Positions 39,381-49,595 are shown, counted from the stretch's first letter. The stretch is 64,000 bases of DNA from Methanobacterium subterraneum (GCF_002813695.1 NZ_CP017768.1:124001-188000); one strand, 5' to 3'. Made by a program: numbers and translations. Notes: a model not told the origin generated them from the sequence alone.

Positions 39381-39427
39381 AGAATATGATTAATAAAAAT
39401 TATGTTAAATATTTAGGAGGTGATTTC

Positions 39428-39523
39428 GTGAGTTGTCGATGTGGAATTCGTGGTAAGAGTTGCAAGGAAGATAAGGATGTTAAATCTTCCAGTGTAGATC
39501 CAGACCGGAAAAAAGAAAAATAA
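39428..39523 (+). CDS. small Cys-rich protein downstream of feoB
   Basis: 31 aa, GTG start with a strong AGGAGGTGA four bases upstream. The sequence begins MSCRCGIRGKSC (CxC-x6-C) and ends in a charged tail. It has no membrane segment, so it is not the classical FeoB-associated Cys-rich membrane protein. It probably belongs to the feo transcript and may bind iron. Confidence 0.6.
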   Translation: MSCRCGIRGKSCKEDKDVKSSSVDPDRKKEK

Positions 39524-39545
39524 ACCTTTTTTCCCATTTTAATAT

Positions 39546-39622
39546 CAGTTAGGGGGTTAATATATTACATCATCCTCTGCCAATTGAAAACCTCTTAGTT
39601 ACCCCCTAACTGTGCTTTTTTT
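39546..39622 (+). terminator. long-stem hairpin with T-run after feo operon
   Basis: CAGTTAGGGGGT (39546-39557) pairs perfectly with ACCCCCTAACTG (39601-39612), leaving a 43-base loop, and TTTTTTT follows at 39616. It looks like an intrinsic-type terminator, or a switchable one because it is only 75 bp before the next start. The arms contain TTAGG/CCTAA, resembling the operator half-sites. Confidence 0.5.
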
Positions 39623-39696
39623 ATTTAAATCTTTAATTAATCTTTAATTGAACTTTTAAATCTTTTCAAGGAGTTCAATTTTTAGGAGTGTAATAC

Positions 39697-39885
39697 ATGA
39701 AATGTAAAATTTGTGGATATGTGTTTGATGAGAATGAAAAAAATGCCACTTGCCAGGGATGCCCCACCCATAACTGTAATATGATAAGATGTCCTAACTG
39801 CGGTTTTGAACATTTACCGGAAAGGAAAACCGAATCAAAAATATTTAAATTTTTAAAAAAGGGTTTTAATTTGGTAAAAAATTAA
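39697..39885 (+). CDS. small zinc-ribbon/rubredoxin-like protein
   Basis: 62 aa with eight cysteines: CKICGYVFDENEKNATCQGCPTHNCNMIRCPNCGF. The first CxxCGYV is rubredoxin-like and the last CPNCGF is a zinc-ribbon knuckle. The basic C-terminal helix (SKIFKFLKKGFNLVKN) may touch the membrane or FeoB. TAGGAG precedes the ATG. Similar small Cys proteins accompany feo genes in methanogens; the function is unknown. Confidence 0.7.
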   Translation: MKCKICGYVFDENEKNATCQGCPTHNCNMIRCPNCGFEHLPERKTESKIFKFLKKGFNLVKN

Positions 39886-40072
39886 AATTAAATCCATCTG
39901 GATATTCCTAGTTTTTTCACATCTAAGGTAATGAATATAAATTGAGTGTAACATAATTAAATATATCAATTTAAAATATTAAATGTATGTTATAATAGCT
40001 TTAGATATCATTTAAAACGTTTTAATATCATAATTTTTAGAGATAGGGTCTTAATTGGGGTAATGGTGAACT

Positions 40073-41290
40073 ATGGATTTCTTGGTTACGTTCTTCTATT
40101 TTTTCTACCAGATACTCCTTGAGAATTCCTTTTTCATTCTCTTAGGTTTTTCACTGGCTGGTTTCATTCACGTACTTCTCCCTACCCATTTACTTGAAAA
40201 ACTGGTGGGAACTTCAACCTTTGGCGGAATATTAAAGGGGATTCTTATTGGTCTACCTATCCCCATATGTGCCTGTGGGATTGTACCAGCACTCATAATA
40301 CTTAAAGTTAAGGGGATACGGGATTCAGTTGCAGCATCTTTTCTGGTTTCAACATCTGGATTCAGTGTGAGTTCGATTATACCCTCATACTCCTTTTTAG
40401 GTTTACCTTTAACACTCATGCGACCAGTTTTAGCTGCATTTTCTGGTTTAACTGCGGGAATTCTGGTACATCTACTTGGAGATAATCATTCCGCATATCG
40501 AAATACAACACATTCTAAGGATTCTATTAATAAAATTCACAATGATCATAATGGTTACTGCTCAATTGAAGATTTAGATGGAGTTTATTGTGGGGTTTGT
40601 AATCCAAAGGTCATTAATTCTAGTGAAAAAACGGCCGATAATTCTTTTCGGGGGGCATATAAATCTACGGAACATGATCAGGATTGGACGGATGAGATAT
40701 ATGATAAAGTTAAAGAAGCCATTAGATACTCTTTTAAAGATACATTCCTGGAAATATCCGCCTCAATTTTCATCGGACTGCTTTTTGCTGCATTGGCCGG
40801 TACTTTGGTGAGTATGGGGATGCCCTGGGACTTTTTAAGAACATTTGCATCTGATCCTGTGTTATCCCTCTTTATACTGCTTTTGGTTGCTATTCCACTT
40901 TACGTCTGCCCAACAGCTTCCTTACCTCTGGCATTGGCATTTATTTTCATGGGGTTCACCCCAGGTAGTATACTGGTTTTTGTCTATGTTGGTCCGGCCA
41001 CCAACATGGTGGCAATGTCCATGATACTTAGTAAATTTAAAAAAAGATTTTTCACAATCTACCTATCATCAATTGTAGGTATGTCGCTTATTGTGGGATA
41101 TATCGTTAATTTATCCAGCGATTTCTTCGTGCACGCAGTTAACATAACTGATTTGGATTTATGCATTGAATTTATTCCATTTTCAGCCAAACTTTTATCG
41201 GCGGCCTTGCTGGTAGTGTTGTTGGTATATGGAATGTACCGGAGTAAATTTTCTATTGGATTGAATTGTAAAAAGAAAGATTCCCGTTAA
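40073..41290 (+). CDS. permease of the ArsP/SO_0444 family (predicted metal efflux)
   Basis: 405 aa, about eight to ten membrane segments in two halves. The first half has [40 protein letters not shown], the permease signature with CACG (PF03773). The second has [19 protein letters not shown] soluble loop at about residues 160-220 is rich in His and Cys ([15 protein letters not shown]), a probable metal-binding site. Related proteins export Cu/Zn or organoarsenicals. The substrate is not fixed by sequence. Confidence 0.82.
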   Translation: MDFLVTFFYFFYQILLENSFFILLGFSLAGFIHVLLPTHLLEKLVGTSTFGGILKGILIGLPIPICACGIVPALIILKVKGIRDSVAASFLVSTSGFSVSSIIPSYSFLGLPLTLMRPVLAAFSGLTAGILVHLLGDNHSAYRNTTHSKDSINKIHNDHNGYCSIEDLDGVYCGVCNPKVINSSEKTADNSFRGAYKSTEHDQDWTDEIYDKVKEAIRYSFKDTFLEISASIFIGLLFAALAGTLVSMGMPWDFLRTFASDPVLSLFILLLVAIPLYVCPTASLPLALAFIFMGFTPGSILVFVYVGPATNMVAMSMILSKFKKRFFTIYLSSIVGMSLIVGYIVNLSSDFFVHAVNITDLDLCIEFIPFSAKLLSAALLVVLLVYGMYRSKFSIGLNCKKKDSR

Positions 41291-41657
41291 ATAATGATTA
41301 TTATGATTTTAGATTATTCTGATTATTTTATAGATGGATTTAAGTTTATTAATATAACTAATTTTGAAAACTCCTATTGTTTATAATTAAGCTAAAATTA
41401 GATTTAAAGGACCTATTGGGTAATAGGTCCCCTTTTGGCACCTTTAGGAAAACTACGGAGGTTTACTGGACCCTATTGGTGTCAATTTTATAGGTGTATG
41501 GATTGTCAACCATTCTTTGAACTTCATCTTATATAAAGTTTACTTGATTTATTTTAAACCATTATGGAAAAATTTATATTAAATTATATTTTAATTAATT
41601 TCAAGCATTATTGAATTTATTCAGTTATGCTCAAAAAAACAAAAAGGAGGTGAAAAT
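41291..41657. terminator. intergenic with perfect hairpin (41409-41430)
   Basis: GGACCTATT-GGGT-AATAGGTCC is a 9-bp perfect stem followed by CCCCTTTT; it could terminate the permease transcript. A related GGACCCTATTGG occurs about 60 bp on. A TATA-like run (TTTATATTAAATTATATTTTAA, about 41571-41595) should drive the next gene. The bipartite operator seen at the other surface genes is absent here. AAAGGAGGTGA precedes the next ATG. Confidence 0.5.
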
Positions 41658-44600
41658 ATGAGAAAACAAGCGATTTTAATAGTAACAACAATTGTTTTCT
41701 CATTGCTCCTGTGTGGAGCGGTATCAGCAGAAGATTCACAGGAGGTAAATCTAACTATAGACTCAAATCCCAATTCCAATGAAAATTGTTCAGTAATTGA
41801 TCCAGAAATAACTCTAAACATTAACTTGGAACATCCAGAAGCTCTCTCAGGAGATAAACTCCCTGATGTAACGGTGGAAGATACTGGTGGAAATGTTATT
41901 AATCAGATAGCAGTCACAAAAAATGGAAATAAACAGTATAAAGTGAATTTTATCAGTGATAAAACCCTCTTCAAACTTACAGTTGGTGCACTGGGGCATG
42001 TTAATCAAACAGTGACTATCCCAGTTAGTCAAATAAATCCTATGAGTCCAGTTTTATATGGAAATGCAACTGTAAATCTTAGGGCTTACAATCTACTGAT
42101 AATCAGCAGCTCAGAAACTTTCGTTCAAAATTTTGTGGACTCCTATAAAAAACTCAAAAATGAGGGTTACTACTTTAACCTGTATTATTTTGGCTTGGAT
42201 GAAGTAACTGACACCGAAAAACAGGAAAAAATCAGAGCAGCGGCAAACAAAGCAGACCTCATAGCGCTGCAGATGATAAGCAGCTCTTCGAAAGTTGATA
42301 TTATCAAAGACCTGATTTCCGCCTCTCCAGCTCAAAAAATCTTGGGAATTCGCAGTTCCAATCTGAACATACCTGGAATTGACCTCAATGATACAGTAAC
42401 CAAACAGTACTGGGTTCAGGCCGGTGAAGAAAATGTACGTAGATTCCAGTTATACCTTTTACAATCCGTGGGAATGAAATTAAAACCTGGTGAAAATGTG
42501 ACAGTTGTAACCTGGCCAGAACAGGTGGTTTTCCATCCGGAAGCAACCTTCCATGATGCATCTTTAATTGGAGGGATACCTCTTTTTAAAACATGGGATG
42601 AGTACCTGACCTGGTACCAGAACAAAGGTCTTTACAAGGAAAATGCCCCATGGGTGGGGATCGTTGCTTATGATTCCAGTCTTAAGGGAGGCAACTGCCA
42701 AATGCAAGTAGAACTCTTGAAAAGTCTGGAAAGCAAAGGACTTAATGTTATATTAATCTTTGCAACCACCAATGGGAGGCTTAACCTGGCTAAAATGTTC
42801 TTCAAAGATGGTAACAACAACACCCGAATTGATGCACTTATCACCAGTTTAGGTTTTACCTACGTGTCTGGAAACTCAAGCAAGTCCATATTACTATTTG
42901 AAGACTTGAATGTTCCAATATTTGCTCCAGTATACACTTCCGACCTGGAAGGATGGGAAGACAGTTCCACTGGTATCACCAGTGAAGTTTACTGGCAGAT
43001 TGCCCAGCCAGAACTGGAAGGCAGAATAGAACCCGTCATCATGGGCGGTATAGAAACATTGGGAATAGATCCAGAGACTGGAATTGTCCTGAAAAGTTAT
43101 AAAGCCCTACCTGACAGGATCGACCGAGTAGCTGGACGAGTGGCCAACTGGGTGCAACTGAGAACTTTGCTGAACTCAGATAAGAAGCTGGCACTCATCT
43201 ATTACAATATCGGCGGGGGTAAAGATGGAGTAGCTGCATCCTATCTGGATGTGGTCAGCAGCATTGATAACATCATTAAATCCCTTAACTCTGCTGGTTA
43301 CAATGTACCAGCCAATTTCTCGTCACAGGATATTGTTAACCTGATGCTCAACGCCGGAAACAATGTAGGCTCCTGGGCTCCAGGGGAACTTGAAAAACTG
43401 GTGAATGCCGGGGCAATAACCATACCTCTGGAAACCTATCTGGCCTGGTTCAACACCCTACCTGAAACTCTCCGGAATGAAGTAATTGCAGAATGGGGGC
43501 CCGCGCCGGGAAATGTAATGGTCTACAATAATTCCATTGTAATCCCTGGAATAATGTTGGGGAACCTATTTTTAGGGCCGCAACCTATGCGTGGTTGGGG
43601 TGAGGATCCCGATAAGATCACCCACTCTCCAAGTTTACCACCAACCCACCAGTACATTGCATTTTACATGTGGTTACAGAACCAGTTCGATGCCAATGCA
43701 GTGATCCACCTGGGAACACACGGAACCCTGGAATGGCTTCCAGGAAGAAGTGTGGGGCTGGGGATTGATGACTGGCCAGATGTTCTACTGGGAAACATCC
43801 CCAATATCTACCCTTACATTGTAGAAAACCCTGGAGAAGGAACACAAGCTAAAAGAAGAAGTTATGCAGTAATCATAGACCATATGATACCACCAATGGT
43901 ATTGTCGGAACTCTACGGTGATCTGGCAAGCCTCAGTGATCAGATAAAGTTCTACCACGATGCTACCACTGACCAAAGACGACAGGAACTTGAAAACATC
44001 ATGATGGGAATGATCAAGGATATGCACCTGGATGAAGATCTCCAGTTAGACTTGGAATCAACACCATTCAATGAAGTAGTGGACAAAGTGGAACACTACT
44101 TGGAAGAACTGGCCAAGACCATGATGCCTTATGGTCTTCACACATTTGGACAGGCTCTGGAGGGAGATTTACTGGAGCAAATGATAGAATCCATCGTGAG
44201 TTTTGACCCGGTTAACCGGGATAACCAGGCTTACCGAGATGAGCTACGTCAGAAGCTCAGCCAGAACTATGAAATGGAAAATTTATTAAGGGCTTTAAAT
44301 GGGGAGTACATCTCCGCATCTCTTGCAGGAAGCCCCATACGTAAAACTGATGTCATACCAACTGGTATGAACTTTTACTCCTTCGACCCACGTTATGCGC
44401 CGGATAAAGCTTCATGGGAGATTGGAAAGAAAATGGCAGATGATCTGTTACAGGATTTCTACAACGCCAATGGCCATTACCCTGAAAGCGTGGGGGTGGT
44501 TTTATGGGCTATTGAGACCATGCGTACCAATGGACAAACCATAGCCATGATCCTACGATTAATGGGTCTTGAACCGACTTATGCCTCTTCAGGATACTTC

Positions 44601-45989
44601 AATGGAGTCAAAGCTACACCTTTATCAGAACTCAACCGCCCACGGGTGGATGTAATGGTATCCATGAGCGGTCTATTCAGAGACACCTTCTCCTACACGG
44701 TAGAACTTTTAGATGATGCTTTCAGAATGGTTTCCAAACTCGATGAAAGTAACACCGACAATTACGTCCGGAAACACTACCTTGAAGATCTTGAAAAGTA
44801 CCTAGCTCAAGGAATGAATACAGAGGACGCTGAATTATATGCTATGGCCCGTATTTTCGGACCACCGGCAGAAGCCTATGGAACTGGTTTAAGTGAATTA
44901 ACCACCACCACCTCGGGGTGGGATGATTTGTCAGATCTGGTGGACACCTACTTAGCACGGAATTCCTACTTCTACGGGCGGAACATCCAAGCCAAGAGTG
45001 GGTTAAACGCATTTATAAACCAGTTAACCCGTATTGAAGCAACAGTCCAGGTTAGGGATGGTTTATATGGTGTATTTGACAATGATGATGTTGTCCAGTA
45101 TTTGGGGGGCCTTACTATGGCTGCTAAATATTTATCAGGCCGTGATGTGCAAGTATATATTGCCAACACTAGAACGACACCCAAAATCGAGACTCTCTCC
45201 ACTTTCATCAACAATGAAATAAGAACACGCCTTTTAAACCCTAAATGGGCAGAAGGCATGCTCAAAAATGGTTTCTCGGGTGCTCATGAAATCACCGACC
45301 ATATGGAAAATATGTTCCGATGGAATGCCATACAACCGGATTCAGTGAAAGAGTGGATGTGGCAATCGACAGTTGAAACCTACATGTTTGATTCAGCCAT
45401 CAGGAGCCAGTTTTTAAGTGCCAATCCCTATGCTTTTGCTTCTGCAGCTGCTTGGGCTTTGGAAGCTATCCGCAGAGGTATGTGGGCGCCAGATGCTGCA
45501 ACCACCACCCAGCTCAAGGACATTTATATGAATGCCATTCGTGAGTACGGTGTTGTCTGCTGTCACCACACTTGTGGTAACGTTGATTTCACCAATTTTG
45601 TGGTAGTGGGTTCTTCTTTGAGTTCAGAACAGCTTCAAGAGTTTGCTGCTATTATGGAAGCGGCTACTGGTGAACCTGTAACTTTGGGTTCTACTGGAAC
45701 TCCTTCTCAGCCAACAGCTTCAGCATCTTCCAGCGGGGCATCATCTTCAGTTGGTGGATCATCTGGGGGTGAACCAGCCACTGAAAGTGGAACTCAGAGT
45801 GCATCTGAATCACAATCCTCATCTGATGAATCTGCAGGTACTGATGGATCTTCCAAGTCTTATGAGGTGTCTGAAACCAGTTCTTCATCCCCTCAGTCCA
45901 GCATGCCTATTGCAGCTATTGTGGGAGTGTTGATACTGGTTGGTCTGGTAGGATTTGGTTACTTCCGTGGAGCTATCTTCAAGAGATAA
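41658..45989 (+). CDS. surface-anchored CobN/ChlH-like chelatase large-subunit homologue B
   Basis: 1443 aa. A signal peptide (MRKQAILIVTTIVFSLLLCGAVSA) is followed by a beta domain (about 45-145) shared with the FmdE-like protein, then the CobN/BchH body. Here the core motif is canonical, HLGTHGTLEWLPGR (about 684-697). PTHQYIAFYMWLQNQF, GEGTQAKRRSYAVIIDHM and PYGLHTFGQAL also match homologue A. VVCCHHTCGN lies at about 1299-1308. A Ser/Gly stalk, KSYEVSE and a membrane helix end in GYFRGAIFKR. The next genes are DUF2162, ExbB-like and DUF2149, a neighbourhood that points to uptake. Metal insertion outside the cell would lack ATP, so binding or processing of tetrapyrroles is more likely. Confidence 0.85.
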   Translation: MRKQAILIVTTIVFSLLLCGAVSAEDSQEVNLTIDSNPNSNENCSVIDPEITLNINLEHPEALSGDKLPDVTVEDTGGNVINQIAVTKNGNKQYKVNFISDKTLFKLTVGALGHVNQTVTIPVSQINPMSPVLYGNATVNLRAYNLLIISSSETFVQNFVDSYKKLKNEGYYFNLYYFGLDEVTDTEKQEKIRAAANKADLIALQMISSSSKVDIIKDLISASPAQKILGIRSSNLNIPGIDLNDTVTKQYWVQAGEENVRRFQLYLLQSVGMKLKPGENVTVVTWPEQVVFHPEATFHDASLIGGIPLFKTWDEYLTWYQNKGLYKENAPWVGIVAYDSSLKGGNCQMQVELLKSLESKGLNVILIFATTNGRLNLAKMFFKDGNNNTRIDALITSLGFTYVSGNSSKSILLFEDLNVPIFAPVYTSDLEGWEDSSTGITSEVYWQIAQPELEGRIEPVIMGGIETLGIDPETGIVLKSYKALPDRIDRVAGRVANWVQLRTLLNSDKKLALIYYNIGGGKDGVAASYLDVVSSIDNIIKSLNSAGYNVPANFSSQDIVNLMLNAGNNVGSWAPGELEKLVNAGAITIPLETYLAWFNTLPETLRNEVIAEWGPAPGNVMVYNNSIVIPGIMLGNLFLGPQPMRGWGEDPDKITHSPSLPPTHQYIAFYMWLQNQFDANAVIHLGTHGTLEWLPGRSVGLGIDDWPDVLLGNIPNIYPYIVENPGEGTQAKRRSYAVIIDHMIPPMVLSELYGDLASLSDQIKFYHDATTDQRRQELENIMMGMIKDMHLDEDLQLDLESTPFNEVVDKVEHYLEELAKTMMPYGLHTFGQALEGDLLEQMIESIVSFDPVNRDNQAYRDELRQKLSQNYEMENLLRALNGEYISASLAGSPIRKTDVIPTGMNFYSFDPRYAPDKASWEIGKKMADDLLQDFYNANGHYPESVGVVLWAIETMRTNGQTIAMILRLMGLEPTYASSGYFNGVKATPLSELNRPRVDVMVSMSGLFRDTFSYTVELLDDAFRMVSKLDESNTDNYVRKHYLEDLEKYLAQGMNTEDAELYAMARIFGPPAEAYGTGLSELTTTTSGWDDLSDLVDTYLARNSYFYGRNIQAKSGLNAFINQLTRIEATVQVRDGLYGVFDNDDVVQYLGGLTMAAKYLSGRDVQVYIANTRTTPKIETLSTFINNEIRTRLLNPKWAEGMLKNGFSGAHEITDHMENMFRWNAIQPDSVKEWMWQSTVETYMFDSAIRSQFLSANPYAFASAAAWALEAIRRGMWAPDAATTTQLKDIYMNAIREYGVVCCHHTCGNVDFTNFVVVGSSLSSEQLQEFAAIMEAATGEPVTLGSTGTPSQPTASASSSGASSSVGGSSGGEPATESGTQSASESQSSSDESAGTDGSSKSYEVSETSSSSPQSSMPIAAIVGVLILVGLVGFGYFRGAIFKR

Positions 45990-46165
45990 AAATATTTTTA
46001 ACCCATTTTCTTTTTTTGGGAAATCCCATTTTTGGGAAAAATTAAGTTTTCACATTAAAAAAATTTCTAATGGTGATCCAATGTGTATTACATTTTCGAT
46101 TCAAAATGGCCATAAAGTCCTAAATTCATTTAAAGTATTACATAATGTTTGGATTTATTCTGAAA

Positions 46166-46198
46166 AGTAATAATACTTAATAGATCGAAAATATTATA
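46166..46198 (+). promoter_or_regulatory. possible fourth bipartite operator upstream of DUF2162
   Basis: GTAATA (46167-46172), 19 bp, TATTAT (46192-46197): same arms and spacing as copies 1-3, and the right arm merges with a TATA-like TATTATAAG. The interior ACACAAA is not conserved, and the region is very AT-rich, so chance is possible. Confidence 0.35.
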
Positions 46199-46250
46199 AG
46201 TTATTTGACTACAATTCTTAGTGTGGTTAACATGAGGCAGTGTGATTGAA

Positions 46251-46979
46251 ATGATGGAATTATTATGGAAACTGGGAATACTCTCAGTAGTAATGGTTTT
46301 TGGAATTAAAATAGGACTAGCAATGGGTTTTGCAGGTCTTTCCAAGAAAGTAACTGCAGCTATAATTCTGGGTTATGGTGGTGGAATATTATTGTTGACC
46401 TTTATTGCGGGTAATTTTGTGGATCAGATCCAGGGGTTTGTTTATGATTACAGTTCTGTTTTAGGTATTGTAATGGCAGCTGTTATTCTTTATGCTGGAT
46501 TCCACACCCTCAAGGAATTTAAAATACACCAAAAGGATAGTATAACTGCAACCTGCATGGCAATGATTGCTCCTTGTCCCTGTTGTTTTGGGGCAGCAGT
46601 AGCGGCTATTATTATTGCCGCACCCATGATTGGTGCTTCTGCTTTTGCTGTTGGAGAGTATGCGGCAGTTTTTCTAATGATAACCATGACCGTATGTTAC
46701 CTGATTTCGGGAATGATTGGGCGTGCATTGAACCAGCCTTATCCTGTTTTGTTGGGCAATTTTATGTTGTTTGCTGGTTTTTACTTTTTAACTTCAGCTA
46801 TAGTTATTCCTAATATTAGCACAGTTTTAACTCAACAGATGAGTCCTATAGATATTCCTGATATATGGACATTTGCTTATGCTCTGATAACGGTTGTTGT
46901 GCTTACAGTAGCTGGTTATTACATAGCTCGCAATCGAAGTCCTTTTGTAGATCAGACATCAGGGACTGACTCAAAATAA
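46251..46979 (+). CDS. DUF2162 family membrane transporter
   Basis: 242 aa from ATG 46251 (GTGAT five bases upstream; a GTG at 46242 is the alternative). About seven membrane segments. The motif [13 protein letters not shown] (about 105-117), with three cysteines, sits at the start of a helix and could ligate a metal. The family is annotated as a predicted transporter and occurs beside CobN-like and ExbB-like genes in methanogens. The substrate is unknown; cobalt or a cobamide precursor is suggested by context only. Confidence 0.78.
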   Translation: MMELLWKLGILSVVMVFGIKIGLAMGFAGLSKKVTAAIILGYGGGILLLTFIAGNFVDQIQGFVYDYSSVLGIVMAAVILYAGFHTLKEFKIHQKDSITATCMAMIAPCPCCFGAAVAAIIIAAPMIGASAFAVGEYAAVFLMITMTVCYLISGMIGRALNQPYPVLLGNFMLFAGFYFLTSAIVIPNISTVLTQQMSPIDIPDIWTFAYALITVVVLTVAGYYIARNRSPFVDQTSGTDSK

Positions 46980-47025
46980 CAGATAGATATCAATAATTTC
47001 AAAAAAAAAAATTAGGTGAATGAAC

Positions 47026-47694
47026 ATGGTAGCGATTCCAGGAAGTGAAATGTTAAGTTCAGTGTTGCACGTTATATCACAAAGCCTTCTCATACCGGTT
47101 ATTGTAGGGCTTTTGGCTTTTATGCTTTATGCCATCATAAGCTTTGGGGGTCTTATATCTGAGTATACCAGTAGAATACGGATAAGTACAGATCAGATAG
47201 AAAAAATTATCAGTGATTTTACTAATGTCGGCACATCTGAAGGAATTAAGGAAATAATGGAGAAAAGTGATGTTCCAACTGGTTATAAGAATATCATTAT
47301 CAAAATTGCATCCCATCCTGATATGGGCAGTAAATCCAGGGAGGCTTTAGCCCGGAAACTCATTGAACAGGAGGAAACCCTGGCAGCTAAAAGTTTGGAA
47401 AAAACAGATATCGTGACTCGTTTAGGTCCAACCTTAGGTTTGATGGGTACATTAATTCCTATGGGTCCTGGTCTGGCAGCACTTGGAGCAGGAGACATAA
47501 ACACACTGGCCAATGCACTTATAATAGCATTTGATACAACAGTTGTTGGGTTGGGAGCAGGAGCCATAGCTTATGTTATATCAAAAGTCAGAAGAAGATG
47601 GTACGAGGAATACTTATCTAATGTAGATGCTCTTTGCGAAGCTGCACTGGAGGTGATGGATCATGGTAAGGCGCAGACGCCGTATGTTGGATGA
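47026..47694 (+). CDS. MotA/TolQ/ExbB-type proton channel protein
   Basis: 222 aa from ATG 47026 (AGGTGA six bases before; ATG 47020 is too close). Three membrane helices. The conserved TolQ/ExbB block is [55 protein letters not shown]. In bacteria, ExbB-ExbD uses proton flow to energise TonB at the outer membrane. Here there is no outer membrane or TonB, so the force would act on a surface complex, probably with the CobN-like proteins. Confidence 0.88.
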   Translation: MVAIPGSEMLSSVLHVISQSLLIPVIVGLLAFMLYAIISFGGLISEYTSRIRISTDQIEKIISDFTNVGTSEGIKEIMEKSDVPTGYKNIIIKIASHPDMGSKSREALARKLIEQEETLAAKSLEKTDIVTRLGPTLGLMGTLIPMGPGLAALGAGDINTLANALIIAFDTTVVGLGAGAIAYVISKVRRRWYEEYLSNVDALCEAALEVMDHGKAQTPYVG

Positions 47695-47998
47695 TAGCCA
47701 GGGAGAAGACCCCGCAGCAGGATCCGCCAACCTGGTGGATGCAATGTTAGTACTGGCAGTTGGATTTCTGATATTTCTGGTAATGTCCTGGAACATGCAA
47801 AGCGTGGTTTTTGCGGACATGTCTCAGGAAGAACGCCAGAAGACCATGGAAGCCATGAAGAATGTGGCGGAAGTCCAGCAGGGCCGTGAACTTAATGATA
47901 CGCCTCAGTCTCAGTCTGGCTCAGGACAGGGATATGCCAAGAAGGGAACGGTTTATCAGGATCCCCAGACTGGAAAATTGATAATGGTAGAGGGTTGA
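47663..47998 (+). CDS. DUF2149 protein, ExbD-like partner
   Basis: 111 aa. It overlaps the ExbB-like gene by 32 bases, with GGAGGTGA inside that gene as its ribosome binding site. One membrane helix ([21 protein letters not shown]) carries an Asp near its cytoplasmic end, as in ExbD/TolR/MotB. A short extracytoplasmic domain ends in [19 protein letters not shown]. Gene overlap and topology indicate it forms the stator complex with the upstream protein. Confidence 0.8.
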   Translation: MVRRRRRMLDDSQGEDPAAGSANLVDAMLVLAVGFLIFLVMSWNMQSVVFADMSQEERQKTMEAMKNVAEVQQGRELNDTPQSQSGSGQGYAKKGTVYQDPQTGKLIMVEG

Positions 47999-48133
47999 CC
48001 ATTAGGTGGGCTTACCATCCCACCAAATACTCTCTAATTTTTCCTTTTTTCTTAAATCATGGTTATGCCTATTATTCGCATTATTTTTAAGGCAATGTCC
48101 TCCTTATTCAATTAGTTTCAATTATCCCAAATA

Positions 48134-49459
48134 TTATAGCATGGGATAATATTTCTTAATCTCATAATCAGTTACCTGCCGGTTGAATTCAGCACACTCC
48201 ATTTTCTTCAGGGTTATAAAGCGTTTAAATGAGTGGGGGCCTAAAGTTTCCTTCATTAAGTCTGATTCTTCAGTGTAGCTGATTGCTTCCTGTAGACTGG
48301 AAGGTAAGGTTTCTATTCCCTTTCTCATTCTCTCTTCCTCATTTAAATCATACAGATTTAGTTCCATTGGCTCGGAGAGATCACATTTTTCTTCAATTCC
48401 ATGTAATCCTGCCATGAGGGTGACTGCGAGCTGTAGGTAGGGGTTACCGGAAGGATCGGGGCAGCGGATCTCTATACGGGTGGCTTCTTCTCTCCCTGGC
48501 TGGTACTGGGGAACTCTAACCAGTGCCGAGCGGTTACTACGTGACCAGGCAATGTAGACCGGGGCTTCAAAACCAGGCACCAGTCGTTTATATGAATTGA
48601 CCCAAGGGTTTAGTATGGATGTTATCTCCTTGGAATATTTCAGTACTCCTCCCAGATATGCTCGAGCATATTCTGAGAGATGGTATGGATCTTCTGCATC
48701 GAAGAAAACATTCTTATCCCCATTGAAGAGGGATTGGTGGGTGTGCATTCCAGAACCATATTCATCATTGAGGGGTTTGGGCATAAATGTAGCGTAAACT
48801 CCGTGTTTAGTGGCTATCTCCTTAACAGTGAGGCGGTAGGTGACCATGTTATCTGCCATACGCAGGGCATCATCATAGCGTATGTCTATCTCGTGCTGGG
48901 AAACTGCGGCCTCGTGATGGGAATATTCCACCCGAATTCCCAGCTTTTTCAGTGCCAGGACAGTGTCTCTTCTGAGATCCGATGCCAGATCAAGGGGTGT
49001 GAGGTCAAAGTACCCACCGGTGTCCAGTGGTTCCGGTTTAACTGGTGATTTGAAGTAGAAATATTCCAGTTCCGGGCCAACATAGAAATGGTCAAAACCC
49101 ATTTTTTCCATCTTATCCAGCGCCCTCCTCAGGACGTAACGAGGATCCCCTTCATAGGGTTGGCCATCGGGCTTCAGGATGTCACAGATCATCCTAGCCA
49201 CTGATTTTTCCTGGGGCCTCCATGGTAAAATAGCGAAGGTTTCCGGATCAGGCATGGCAATCATGTCTGATTCTTCAATATCCTGGAAACCAGTGATACT
49301 GGACCCATCAAAACCCATCCCTCTTTCAAGTGCGTTTTCAAGCTCTTCATTGGTGATGGCGAAACTTTTGAGGATACCATTTATATCGGTGAACCACAAA
49401 CGGATGAATTCAACGTCTTTATCCTGAACCTGTTTGATTACTTCATCTTTACCCAACAT
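48134..49459 (-). CDS. glnA: glutamine synthetase, type I (alpha)
   Basis: About 441 aa from ATG 49459 (a GTG at 49471 is a longer option). GSI motifs in order: MGFDGSSITGFQ, the DxxEYF-type metal site VGPELEYFYF, HHEAAVSQHEID, GSGMHTHQSLF, and NRSALVRVPQY. The length and the segment NLYDLNEEERMRKGIETLPSSL fit GSI-alpha, which is regulated by feedback rather than adenylylation. It converts glutamate, ammonia and ATP to glutamine. A large dyad upstream (49548-49595) is probably the nitrogen-control site. Confidence 0.96.
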   Translation of the reverse strand: MLGKDEVIKQVQDKDVEFIRLWFTDINGILKSFAITNEELENALERGMGFDGSSITGFQDIEESDMIAMPDPETFAILPWRPQEKSVARMICDILKPDGQPYEGDPRYVLRRALDKMEKMGFDHFYVGPELEYFYFKSPVKPEPLDTGGYFDLTPLDLASDLRRDTVLALKKLGIRVEYSHHEAAVSQHEIDIRYDDALRMADNMVTYRLTVKEIATKHGVYATFMPKPLNDEYGSGMHTHQSLFNGDKNVFFDAEDPYHLSEYARAYLGGVLKYSKEITSILNPWVNSYKRLVPGFEAPVYIAWSRSNRSALVRVPQYQPGREEATRIEIRCPDPSGNPYLQLAVTLMAGLHGIEEKCDLSEPMELNLYDLNEEERMRKGIETLPSSLQEAISYTEESDLMKETLGPHSFKRFITLKKMECAEFNRQVTDYEIKKYYPML

Positions 49460-49547
49460 ATTAATTCCCACAGAGTTTAATGTTTTTATCCTGTAAATTA
49501 TCTAATAATACAAATCCTTAATGGTTAGAACTATTTATTTTAGATGG

Positions 49548-49595
49548 ACACCAATAAATTATTTACATTACAATAATTTATATCCTTATTGGTGT
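49548..49595 (-). promoter_or_regulatory. large dyad upstream of glnA
   Basis: ACACCAATAA (49548-49557) and TTATTGGTGT (49586-49595) are perfect 10-bp inverted arms 28 bp apart. A second inner pair AAATTAT (49556-49562)/ATAATTT (49573-49579) is nested in the loop. TATA-like sequence lies within. It lies about 90-135 bp before glnA and about 110 bp before the divergent HisA-like gene, so it could control both. NrpR is the usual regulator of glnA in methanogens, but this is not its GGAA-N6-TTCC form. Confidence 0.5.

Noticed and set aside
41409..41430. Insertion-sequence terminal repeat
   Set aside because: The perfect hairpin is followed by T's and has no transposase or target duplication; a terminator is simpler.
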